Origin: Nigrospora sphaerica
Taxonomy: Eukaryota; Ascomycota; Sordariomycetes; Amphisphaeriales; Apiosporaceae
Length of the DNA stretch: 64,000 nucleotides
Assembly: GCA_018287875.1 (NCBI GenBank)
Contig: JAGVVL010000001.1
Coordinates: forward strand, 1,488,001-1,552,000
Reading direction: 5' to 3'
Below are positions 43,148-54,100 of the stretch, in pieces. Made by a program: the position numbers and the translations under genes. Under the pieces are notes generated by a model. It made no database searches, was not told where the DNA came from, and was given only the letters and a program-made list of their open reading frames with translations. The stretch's first letter is position 1. Every line of letters starts with the position of its first letter.

Positions 43148-45488
43148 ATGCCGGCAATGGCATCTACAGCTAGGACGACACTCTTGGGGCGGCATGCATG
43201 GCGGTCGCTCTTCGAGTCCCTCGACGCCCTCCCGTCGCGAGCCTTTGGCCGACAGCATTCGACAAATCGAGCGACCTCTTCACAGCCCTGGCCGTACCCA
43301 GCGCCTGCACATTCCCCCCGCCCGCGGCAGCAGAGCCTTTGGGCATTTCCGTCGCTGTCCCCAACCCACAGCCGCGATGCCTGCCGCAGTCTCTCCACTT
43401 GTGGCCTGCTGCTTGCCAGCTCGGCTTCGTCTGTCGCGAGCGCCGCCGCCGGCCCCGCGGTAGCAGCTTGCAGATCGGCCCAGCATGCGAGCCCGGCCAA
43501 GTTGGCGCAACAGTCGTGGCAGAGGGCCATGCATACCGGTCGAGGGAGATCGCAATCGCGTAGGGCTCTATCGCGCCGACGCAAGTCCACCAACTCCAGT
43601 ACCGACCCGGTCGTCAAGGCGACAACGCCGCCCAAGAAGACGGGGGCCCAGCCCGAGCCAACGACCGGGCCAAAGTCGAATCCAGAGGCGAGCCAACCCG
43701 ACCAGTCGCAACCGGGCTATCTGGTCGGCTATTTCCACCTCCCTCACATGCCGCACCTGCCACACCGGCCGACCAAAGAGGAGCTTCTTGCCGCCGCCAA
43801 CAGCTTCTGGGAAAGACTCAAGGTCCACTTCAAATGGGCATCTATCAGGAGCAACAGGCCGTGGAACACGGATGAATGGGGGGCCTTCCTCTCCTTCTTT
43901 CTTTTCGGTCACCTTGTTTGGATCTTGGTGGGAACGACGACCTTTGTTTCGCTGATCATTCTGTCTATCAACACCGTTTTCGCCCAGGGTAAGTCTTTCA
44001 CACGTGCGCCGTCTCGCCAATTTTAGCTGACCGTGGTCTACAGAAACGCTTGCCAAATGGATCGGAGACTACCTTACCCAATCTGCCGGCGTGTCGGTTG
44101 TTTTTGAGTCCGCGATTGTGCCCAAATGGGGTGATGGCGTCATTAGCTTTCGGAACGTGTTTGTCTCCCGACGACCCGGCCAAATCCGATCCTCGGTCAG
44201 CAAAGGTTCCTCGTCAAGTGCGGCCGCTGTTGCGGCCGCCGAGCGTGGCGTCGAAAAGGAAACCGTTCTCGAAGAAGACGACGGCAACTACACGCAGTTT
44301 GACATTACCATCAACACGGTCAACGTCACCCTGTCTTTCGTGAAGTGGTGGAGCGGAAAGGGCCTGCTGAAAGACGTGGAAGTCAAAGGCGTCCGCGGCG
44401 TGGTCGACAGGACTTCGGTGCGCTGGTCTTCGGACAATGTCGACCCGCTCTCGTACCGACACGAGCACCAGCCCGGCGATTTCGAGATAGACTCGTTCAA
44501 GCTGGAGGATCTCCTGGTCACGGTCCACCAGCCCGGCGGGTTCCGTCCCTTCTCCGTGAGCATCTATTCCTGCGAGCTACCGCAGCTGAGGAAGCGCTAC
44601 CTCTTTTACGACATGCTCTCGGCCACCCACATGTCTGGCTCTTTTGATGGGTCCCTGTTTACCATACATCCCCGGCAGGTGCACGGAGTGGCCGCGGGCC
44701 AAGAGACCATTGCGCTGGACCTGGGCGAGCCCGACGCGTGGAAGAAATTCAGCCGTCTGCGGATTGACGGGTTGAATATTGATCATTTGAACCGGGGTGA
44801 CCAGGGCCCATTTGGTTGGATTTACGAGGGCAACGTGGACATTGTAGCCGATCTCATGCTCCCGGCCGACGACGACGAGAGCATAACCAAGGTCGTGTCC
44901 GAGTTCTACGACCGCTTGGAAGAAGCCGTGACATCCAACAGGTACCTACACCTGCTCGATAGCAACACGCGCCGGGGCCGAGAGGAAGAGGCGGCGCATG
45001 AGCCCGCAGTTTTGGACCCGGCCCTGGTCGCGGACGAGACGGACCCCAGCGCCACCCCCTCGAAACCGGAACCAGAAAAGGCGCGGAAACGGTCTCTGCT
45101 AGAGCCCGAGGCCTCGCCGCCTCGGTACATGGTGATGGATCTCCGGATCCATCTCAACGACGTGAAGGCCTCAGTTCCCGTCTTCACCTCAGACCTCTCG
45201 TACGTCAACCAGGCACTGGTGCGTCCCATTGTCGCCTACATCAACGCCAAGAAGACGTACATCCCCATCAGCTGCCGCATCGTCAAGCGAGCCTCCGACT
45301 TTGACGGCGCGTGGAGCGTGTTCGACTGCGGCCTGATGACGGACGTTTCCGCCGAGGTGTACTCGGCCTTTGCGCAAGACGTGGAGAACCAGCAGAGCCG
45401 CATCCGCCGGCTGAAGAAGGTAGGGTTCTGGACCCTCAGCTTGGCTGTACACACTTTGTTCATGGGCATGGCGGGCAACGTCATCTGA
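43148..45488 (+). CDS. mdm31: MDM31/MDM32-family mitochondrial inner membrane protein
   Basis: Exons 43148-43988 and 44044-45488 (donor GTAAGT, acceptor ACAG, phase 1), 761 aa. The first ~150 residues are Arg/Ser/Ala-rich with almost no acidic residues, i.e. a long mitochondrial presequence. KEELLAAANSFWERLKVHFKWASIRSNRPWNTDEWGAFLSFFLFGHLVWILVGTTTFVSLIILSIN (~205-277) contains the first membrane segment and is typical of MDM31/32. After the splice comes ETLAKWIGDYLTQSAGVSVVFESAIVPKWGDGVISFRNVFVSRRPG and YTQFDITINTVNVTLSFVKWWSGKGLLKDVEVKGVRGVVDRTSV, the conserved intermembrane-space domain; the second membrane segment is at the C-terminus (KVGFWTLSLAVHTLFMGMAG). The family maintains mitochondrial shape, nucleoid organisation and cardiolipin/PE homeostasis. 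Mdm31 and Mdm32 are paralogues; I cannot be sure which this is. A second in-frame ATG at 43157 is possible. Confidence 0.9.
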
Positions 45489-45786
45489 TCCGTCGTCCTC
45501 GTGGATACACTCCCCTCTCCCGGGAAAGAGCGCCGCATGGGGTGTGTCGAGGCGCAAATCGGAGACGCCGGGGGAGGCTTTTCACATCTTGTTCATACAT
45601 TCCCCTCATGACGAGCATGCTTAGATGACGCCCTCGGGTTAATTTCGCGGTACGGTGTTCTTGGCGTTTGGTGGGCAGGGCAGCAGACGGTTACAATACC
45701 CTATATACGACGGTCGTAGGGACGAAGCAATCAAGAGACCACGCAAATAGATATCACTTCCAATCCATCCGAAATCTCACCCATTC

Positions 45787-46215
45787 TCATGACGGCCAAG
45801 GTCCCAACCGAGGCGCCAATCTCAGTGTGGCAGCCGTCGTCTCTTTCTCCCTACCTGACCAACGGCGCCATACGAAGCAGCACAACAACGCCCCCAGGCA
45901 GCCTTCTCCCCACTTTCCCACGGGGTTGGACCGGGGGGAAGGGGAGTCGAAGCCAGGCCCGCCGTCGCAGGGCCTCGCGATCCCGGCAAAACCCCCGCAC
46001 CACAGGGGCGCTTCCTCGCGCCCCCGCGCGCACCGGCGGCAGGGCCGGTCCCCGCGCCGGACGGTCCGGCAGGGGGTGCCGCAGTAGCTTCCGCAGGCGT
46101 TGAAGCGCCGCCCAGCCCGGAGAACGTCGAAGCATTTGTGGGGGATCTGGCCGAGGCTGCGGACCTCGGCGTCACAGACGCCGCAGATCTGCACCTGGTA
46201 CTCCGCGTAGCACAT
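45787..46215 (-). CDS. Small cysteine-rich protein, possible zinc-binding
   Basis: 142-aa frame from ATG 46215. The N-terminal ~65 residues look genuine: MCYAEYQVQICGVCDAEVRSLGQIPHKCFDVLRAGRRFNACGSYCGTPCRTVRRGDRPCRRC, with C-x2-C, C-x13-C, C-x3-C-x3-C and C-x2-C spacings that could make one or two zinc sites. No histidine-rich finger and no signal peptide. Beyond residue ~65 the composition becomes Gly/Pro/Arg-rich and may be non-coding, so the true 3' end or an intron is uncertain. Similar short Cys-rich proteins are common orphans in Sordariomycetes. Function not recognised. Confidence 0.45.
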   Translation of the reverse strand: MCYAEYQVQICGVCDAEVRSLGQIPHKCFDVLRAGRRFNACGSYCGTPCRTVRRGDRPCRRCARGREEAPLWCGGFAGIARPCDGGPGFDSPSPRSNPVGKWGEGCLGALLCCFVWRRWSGREKETTAATLRLAPRLGPWPS

Positions 46216-47351
46216 ACGACCGGGTTTTGGCGGGACGGGGCGATCAAGCCAAGATTACGAAGGGGAGAGGGCAAATAGAAGAACGAAACAGGCGTGAGAG
46301 AGGGGGGGCGAGAGATGAGTAGGTAAAAGGTTCGATCCGGGGCTGCTCTAATGGAGCATGGGGGCACCACTGCCTTATGAGGACGCCGGGCGAAACGGCC
46401 GTCTCCTTGTCCCGGATTCGAGGGGAGGGCCATGGTCTTGGTCTTCTATGGGGGCCTGGGGGAAGTCATTGTGGCCCGGTGGGCTAAGGGGAACAAAGGG
46501 CGGCGAAACGATCGGTTCCTGTGCCCGCCCTCGTGGAAAGAAAGCCGGGGAAACCGAGGGACGACGGCAGCGGCTGTTTCCGGCTCCTGCTCGTCTTATT
46601 TCCTCCTCGGCCCCCGTGGGGGGTTGGGGAAACCAAACTGAGCCCCCCATCCGCTGAAAACCCTGGTTTTCGCAAAGCCGATTCACCACCGGCCCGGGCC
46701 GCAAGGCACAGCCTCGCGTACGACGCGGCTTTGGTTTGTGGCTGTCTGTCCCAGGGGAGACGAATCGCGCCATGTATACATGGTGTAGCGCTCGGAAATG
46801 TCTATCCGGAGCCTAGGGTTCATAACACGACGTAAATAAATGGTGCCACCCGGGGATATGTCGGCTTAGAGGCAACTAGCAACCCCGTGAGGGAGGATAT
46901 TTGGCGGAAAGGTCTGCCCCGGGCCGCTGTCTCGAAGTATCGGGACCACTCAAATGAAAGAGGCACGACGAGGAGGGATTACCGGTATATGATACCGTCT
47001 CACATCAGTACAGACGCGGCACTGCTCCTTCTCGGAGATACAATCTGCCCTCGCCTTTCTAACCACCATTGCACATAGCCACATGTACCCGGGGCACGCG
47101 GGTCCGGCTCGTGGCCTCCCTTGTACCTCTCGTCCACACCGCTGCACAGCAGCAGGATTACTACTCAGCTGTGTCCTCCGTTTTGCAGTACCACTCAGGA
47201 CCGCATCAAGGTATCGGCATCCCGGTAGTAAATCAGTGCCGCAGGGAGATGGAAGCAGACCAAAAGAATACGAGGCCAAACACAATCGCCGACGGGAAAA
47301 AGTTGGGGATGCTCCACGGGATGGACAAGAAATGGAAGGGGAAAAAAAGAA
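46216..47351. other. Intergenic region without supported gene
   Basis: GC-rich with frames open on several strands between 46360 and 46830. I see nothing recognisable, and it ends at the tRNA-like sequence. Confidence 0.4.
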
Positions 47352-47447
47352 TGCGACTGCCGGGATTTGCACCCGGGTCTCTGCTTTGCCTTGTTCTTTT
47401 TTACCAAGAATGGGAGAGCAGCAGCTTAACTACTTGCCTACAGACGC
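47352..47447 (-). tRNA. tRNA-Gly(CCC)-like gene with a 24-nt intron, partly degenerate
   Basis: Read on the minus strand, 5' at 47447. The acceptor stem GCGTCTG/CAGTCGC pairs at six of seven positions (T-T at 4:69). D arm GGC/GCT, anticodon stem CTGCT/AGCAG (perfect), loop CTCCCA then a 24-nt insertion then A, the normal 37/38 position of nuclear tRNA introns, giving anticodon CCC. T stem CCGGG/CCCGG is perfect with loop TGCAAAT. The discriminator is A, and a T7 Pol III terminator follows at 47348-47342. Deviations: T-loop position 55 is G where T is expected (box B), the D loop has AGTAGTT where GG is expected, and one acceptor mismatch is present. It may therefore be a weak or decaying copy. 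Assignment to Gly rests on the anticodon only. Confidence 0.5.
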
Positions 47448-48112
47448 CTCGGCCAAAGGAGACAAGGGGGGAGGGAACATCATCGTTCCCCGTTTGTTCG
47501 TTGTAACATGGCCGCCTAAACAGCGGTTAATACGCAACGGCAGCCCAGGAACGAGACAGGCCCGGGCATAGGCCCAACCGGTTGTCTGCCTGAGACGAGG
47601 GGTTTTTTTCTTGCCGGGGCATGCAACTCGGGACACCAACCAGGGATGACAGCGTGTCGGGTCCTGGGTAGAGGTAAGCATCCCAGGTTTGCACGTGTGA
47701 CTGGCTATAGACCTATCGTGGACAGAGACCACGGGATACGTGCAAGCGGCCAGACACATAGAAGCAGGCTTAGGATGAAAGGGCAAACGCAGATTTCATT
47801 TACTCGTACGATCCAACATGGGGAGCAAGTGGAGACTTGTGTAACCGGCATCCCTCGCTATCAGGGGTATATAACAAATACTGCCACAACCTGCCTGCTA
47901 CAGTGCCGAGGGTCTCTCTGAGCCCGTCTCCTTACAACCGGCCTGTCCGTCATCAACAGTTCCATGAAACATACAACGTAGAAGGAGACGTGTGATACCG
48001 TGAGCAAATTCAAAGTCCCAACACCGTGCCTGACTTACCCAAGACCGCGCCTGCGCCCCTGGCCGGCTCTAAAACATCAATGCAGAAAACAACAACACCC
48101 GCCGACGATTCA
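47448..48112. other. Spacer between the tRNA-like gene and the giant repeat protein
   Basis: About 0.66 kb. It carries the 5' flank of the tRNA-like gene and the 3' end of the large minus-strand gene. No gene seen. Confidence 0.4.
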
Positions 48113-51100
48113 TTAGCTCTTGAACCGCTTCCACCAACTGCCTCGAGGCGTCGCCGATTCGTCCATGAAGGCTGACTCGCGGTGGGCTTTCTCGGCACTG
48201 CCATCCGAGGCGCCACGGTGCTTATCGCGGTCTTCGCGCCCTTCGCGCCGCGCCCGACGTCGTTTGGGTTCCTCTTCCGGCTCAGCGTCGCCATATTTGG
48301 CTCGCCGGCGGGCCCGACGGGCCGCTCGTCGGGCCTCTTCATCGTCCGAGGCCGGCCGCTCACCCGGGGCGGCCGCCGCTGGAGCCCCATCGGCAGGCGG
48401 TGGCCCGGCGTCCGAATGTTCCTTGACCCAGGAACCGGTGCCCGAGTGAGGCCACGTCGGTCGCTTTTTGCGTCGCTCATCATCCGTGTGTCTGGATCTG
48501 CCGGGATCCTCTGGCGGCGCCGTTCGGTGTCGGCCCGCCTTTTCCTCGAGGGCAGCAGCCTCGGCGCGGGCAGCACGCCTGGCCTCGCGCCGCAGGCGGC
48601 GCTCTTCTTCTTCGTCAACCTCGGCTTCCCGGGGCCGTCGTCGATCGTCCCGTCCGGCGGCCCGACGATCGGGGCCCGTTTCTGCCTTCACTGGCTTGCG
48701 CTGCCGGTGGCGCTCGGCTCGAGCCGCCTCGCGCTCCTCGGCAGCACGGCGCTCCTCTTCGGCCAGGCGAGCGGCACGACGCTCGGCCTTCCTCGCCTCG
48801 CGCTCCTCCTCGTGCCGCCGCGCTTCAACCTCCTCCTCTTGACGTCTGCGCCGCTCCCGCCGAGCGTCATCCTTGGATCGACGCGGATCTTCGCCCGCCT
48901 TCTCTTCAGCGCGGCGCGCGCGGCGTGCAGCACGGCGTGCTTCCGCCTCTACGTCCGTGACAGGACCATCCCCATCACCTTCCCGGGATGACCGCTTGGC
49001 CTTGCTCTCGTGTCGGACTTCATCGTCGGTGTAAGCCGTGTGGCGCCGGCGAGGTTCGGGCCGCGGTTCGGCTTTTGCAGAGGATTTGAGGCCTCCAAAC
49101 AAACTCGAAAGCCCTTTCTTAGCACTTGAAGCGTTTCGTTTGAGCGGCGAGGCGTCCGCGGGCGGCGGGGCGTCATCCACGAAGAACTCATCCTCGGCCT
49201 CCGGGCGACGCGGTCTGCTCTTGCGATCTGCGCCAAACATTCTGGCGGCCTTGGATGGCATTTGCTGGTCTTCCTCCGGAGGCGGAGAGCCAAGACCACC
49301 AGACATCTCTACCGAGTGGCGGCGAGAGCTCATTCGGGGCGGCATGCCAGGGACCTTGTCACGCATTGACATGGAGCGAGATATGGGTGGGGTGCTCTGA
49401 AACAAGCTGCCTCGCGGCTTGGGAGCCGCCGACACCTTTGGAGGGCGCTCACGGTCATGATCGCGGTCGCGATCGCGGTCACGGTCCCGTTCGCGATCGC
49501 GGTCCCGTTCGCGATCGCGGTCCCGTTCTCGGTCGCGGTCCCGTTCGCGATCGCGGTCCCGTTCTCGGTCGCGGTCCCGATCGCGGTCGCGATCCCGTTC
49601 ACGATCGCGATGACGGTCGCGATCACGCTCACGTTCGCGCCCATGCTTGTCGGATCCCGAGCCCTTTGAGGATGGCTCCTCTTCGCGCTCGCGCTCACGC
49701 TCGCGCCTGTCGGACTTTGACCTCCTTTCCTCGGGCTTCGAATGAGAGGAGACCTTTTCTTCGGGCCTGGAGTGAGAAGAGACCTTTTCTTCGGGCCTGG
49801 AGTGAGAAGAGACCCTTTCTTCGGGCCTGGAGTGAGAAGAGACCTTTTCCTCTTTCGGGGCAGACGACCAAATGTTCCACGACGACCCAGCGTCACGGCT
49901 GGCCCGCGGCCGGTCCTTCTTCGATGGAGAAACGGGTGCGTCGGGCACAAGAGGTGGCGGCGGCGGCGGTGGGGGTGGGGGTGGCGCCATGGGGAGTGGC
50001 TCATGCTCAACTTGGACCTTCCTGCTTTTCTTGCTCGACTTCATCTTGGGTGAGTCGTCCACGATCTCCACGATTTCATCGTCATCGGCCAATGGGAAGC
50101 CTCCAGGTGGTTCAGCTCGTCTACTCTTCTTAGCCAAGACCGCCTCTTCTGCCGCCAAGTCGGTTTTGCCCTTCTTCAAAGACTTGAACTTTTTCCTGTC
50201 CACCGGCAGCGGCGGCGGCGGCGGCGGTGGCGGAGGAGGAGGAGGAGGAGGAGCATGTGGGGATGCATCGCCTTCCTCGTCCACCATGTCGTCTTCGTCT
50301 TCTTCCGCGGGCTGGAAAACTTTCAGCCGCCCGGTGATCTTACCTAAGACCCCAGGTGCAGGTGGCGGCTCAGGCACTTCGGGTTCTGGTGATTGGTCAG
50401 CATGGGTGGTGCGGGGTGATGCGCAGGTTGAGGCCACATACCAGGCATCTTCCGGCTGCCCCCCAGGCTCCAGAAGGAGAACGGATCGGCCTTCTCCTTT
50501 ATAGGAGCCACCGGAGACATGGGGGTCAAGAGCTCGTCGATCTGGTCTGGGTCCAGTTCGACCCCATCCAGACTCTCGTCGAAGCTGTCATCCTTGCCCC
50601 TGTTCTTGGTGGATTTGTCTTTGCCCTTCTTCGACTTCTTCTCGTCCGACTTGGAGCTCTTCTTGGATTTCTTCCTGGCCTCGGCTTCTTCCAATTCAAG
50701 TCGCTCACGTTCGGCTTGCTCCTCGGCCTCGCGCTCTGCCTCCTCGGCGGCTGCCTTCTCTTGGGCTTCCCTGGCCTCCTGCTTGGCGCGTTCCTTTTCA
50801 GCCTTCTTCTTCTCCTTCTCCAGCTTCTCCATCTCCTTCTTGCTGAGCTTGGGCTCTTTCTCCTTGGGCTTCTTTTCTTCTCTCTCCCTCTCCCTATCCC
50901 GGGGTTTCCTAGAGGGGGTGAGGGTCTCGTCCCACACGTTGAGGGCCAGCTCATGATCGTCCATGTCCATGGATGGTGGCGTAGGAGCCGGCGGCGGCGG
51001 CTCGGCAAGCTCGTCCTTCTTGGACTTCTTTTTTTTGGAAGCGCCCCAGCCCCAGCCTTCGTCGTCGACTCTGCTGTCCTTGGTCTCCTCCACCGAATCG

Positions 51101-54100
51101 GGCTGGACCCCATCATGATGGAACCCGTCGATTTCGATAGGTGCGTTTTTGCTGAGTTTGCCCTTCTTCGTTGTTGTCAGACCCCACTTGTCCACAATTT
51201 TGGGCTCCTCGATGGAGTCAGGCTTCAAGCTCCCGTCAGCATTCTTCTTCTTCTTCTTCTTCTCCTCTTTCTTGCCGCCATACGTGTCCCAATAGTCGTC
51301 GTCGTCGGCAGCGTCGGGGGCTTCCGGGACAGCGGGCGGAGCCTCTGCCTCGAGATCGGAATCAGGCTCCTTCTTCGTTTCGACCAGCGCAGTACTTGTC
51401 GCATCCCGCTTCGGGGACTCCTCCTTGACCGGCTTTTTCTTTGACGTGCCCCAGAAACTCCACATCCCGCCTGATTCTTCCGGCTCGGGCTCGGGCTCGG
51501 GCTCGGGCTCCGGCTCGGGCTCGGGCTCCTTGGGTGGCGGGGGCTCCTCTGTCACACCTTTCTTTTTCTTTTTCTTGTCTTTCTCCTTCTCTTTCTCCCT
51601 CTCCTTCTCCCTCTCCTTCTCCCTTTCTTTTTCCTTCTCACGCTCTCGCTCCCTCTCCCTCTCCGCCTTCTCTTTCTCCTTCCGCGTCTTCTCCTTCTCC
51701 TTCTCCTTGTCTTTTTTGCTGGTACCGTATGTTGCCCAGATGTCATCATCGGGTTTCTTCTTCTTCTCGTAGTCGGGTGGTGGGGATTCGGGCCGCGTGG
51801 AGGGCTCTTCGACGATGGCAGCTTTCTTCTTCTTGTCCTTCTTGCTCGTGTTATAGCCCCAAATGTCGTCGAGCAGAGGACTTGATTGTGACTCCGGCTC
51901 CGGCTCCGGCTCAGGTTCCGGTTCCGGTTCCGGCTCAGCAACCTTCTTCTTTTTCTTGTCTTTCTTGGCGGCGCTCCAACTCAACCACGCATCCTCCTCG
52001 AATTCGGGGTTCGGCATTTTTTCAGGCTCCGGCTCCGGTTCCGGTTCCTTGGGCGGTTCCTCTGGAAAAAGAGTCCTGCTTTTTTTCTTCTTGTCCTTCT
52101 TGGAAGTCCCGAAGCCTGTCCAATAGTCGTCCTCTGCAGGTTTCTCCTCGTTGGGGGGCTCCGGTTCTGGTTCCGGTTCCGGTTCAGGCTCAGGCTCCTC
52201 GGCTTTCTTCTTCTTACTCTTCTTGAGACCAAAAGACCACATGCTGGATTCCTCTTTCTCCTTCTCTTCGGCCTCTCGAGCGGCTTGCTCTTCGGCCTCC
52301 TTGGCGGCTTGCTCCTCGGCTTCCCGGGCGGCTTTCTCCTCGGCTTCGGCCCGGCGTTTGTTGACAATGGTGGTTAGCCGAGTGAATTTGAGCTGTTCAG
52401 TCTTCATGAGCTTCTTCCTAGCCATCTTGGCTGTGAGGGTAGCCAGTTCTGCTTCATCCTTGGCAGCTTCAGCAGCTTCGAGTTCCGCCTTTTTGGCCGC
52501 CCTCTTGGCCGCTTTCTCCTCGGCCTCGCGCGCGGCCTGCTCTTCGGCCTCACGCGCGGCCTGCTCCTCGGCCTCACGGGCTGCCTGCTCCTCGGCTTCG
52601 CGGGCTGCCTGCTCCTCGGCTTCGCGGGCTGCCCGCTCCTCGGCTTCACGGGCAGCTTGCACTTCTGCTTCCCGAGCGGCCTTTTCCTCGGCTTCTCGGG
52701 CGGCTCTCTCGTCGGCGTCCCGTATGGCTTTCTCCTCGGCCTCTCGCGCAGCTTCCTCGGCAGCTGCCCGCTTGCTCTTCTTCTTCTTGTCCTTGGTGCT
52801 GGTACCGTATGCCCAAGGGTCGTCCATCTTGACGGGTGCAGGTTCCGGTTCCGGTTCAGGGGCGGGGGGGTCAGGCTCCTTAACTTCCTCTAGAATCTTA
52901 CCCTTCTTGATCTATAGTGATCCAATTAGCGTATCCCACGTAACAGGCTTCTCGTGTACGCAAAGCGGAATGCCCCCGACATGGGACAGCCCATACAAAC
53001 AACCATCATCTCAACGACGCCATGTATAGTGGGTATAAAACTCGGACTTACTTTCTTCTTGGTCGCCGTTGTACCCCATATATCGTCCACTATTGGTGTA
53101 GGCTCTGGCGCAGGTTGCGGTTCCTTGGGCTTCGTAGCTTCGACCTCGTCCCAGATGCTTGTCTTCTTCTTCTTGTCCTTCTTGGAAATTGCGAGGCTAT
53201 CGTCATTCTTCTTCGGCTCGGGTGGGTCTTCGAGTCCGTCGATGCCGTCCAGGTCCAAATTGGCCGTGCCGTACTTCGACTTTCCCCAGGAATTGGAGCT
53301 TGCCTCTTCCTTCTCTGGTGAGCCGACGACGGGGCTGGCGGACTTGATTGCACCAAACAGACCCGTGGTCCAGCTCGCGCCCCAACCGCTGAAGGCGCTC
53401 GCCTTGGCGTTGGTTTTGCTCTCGTTCGTCCCTACGCTGTGGTCCAGCGAAGGTCTGGGTTCTTCGTGTTTGATGTCCTGGAGCGCTTCGGGTTTCGCGC
53501 GCTCCGGTTCCGGGTCCTTCTTTCCCTTCGTCTTAATCTTCTTCGCGGCGGACTCGAAATCGCTCCAGATCTCGTCGGGGTTTTGGACTTCTTCGTCCTC
53601 GTCCTTTACGTCCTTTCCTTTGTCCTTCTTGTCCTTGGCGGACTTCCTGTCCTTGTCGCCGTCGTCGCCGCCTCCGGCGCCTCCGGCACCGCCCGCATTA
53701 TCGCCGCCGTTCGTACCGTCGCCGTCGCCCCCATCGCCGCCGCCGTTATCGACAGGATCATCCTTCTTGGTCTCGGCCGCCCAGTCGAAAGCCTGCGATG
53801 TTTTGACTTTCTTCTTCTTGGCGCGTTGGTACATGCCGCTCTGGGAGGAGAAGTCGATCAGAGCATTCATGGTGGGATCGTGAAACACAGCGTCGCGCTG
53901 GCGCTCTCGCCGTCGGTGAGTGTCAGGCGTGGGCGCAGCGACATCTCGGGCCGGCAGTCGCTGACAAGCGACTCCATCAAATGGGGCGGGGTCGGCCAAA
54001 AGGTCTCGTGACGATTCTTGGGGTTCGCATTGCGCTAATGGCCGCGAACGTTTAGGGGTAGCGTCGGGCAGGATGAGAGGCTTAAACACCACATCTTGGT

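Noticed and set aside
47640..47710. Second tRNA-like element downstream of the tRNA-Gly-like gene
   Set aside because: A CCTGGG/CCCAGG inverted pair is present, but no T arm, acceptor stem or terminator could be paired around it.
49448..49858. Tandem repeats resembling a CRISPR array
   Set aside because: Units are contiguous without unique spacers, are in frame, and encode protein repeats; the genome is eukaryotic.
49255..50133. Long plus-strand open frames across the giant gene (for example 49255-50133, 50356-51444, 51425-52226, 52151-53029, 52954-53883)
   Set aside because: They are mirror frames of repetitive minus-strand coding sequence; their Ser/Phe/Leu- or Arg/Pro-only composition follows from the Lys/Glu/Pro repeats on the other strand.
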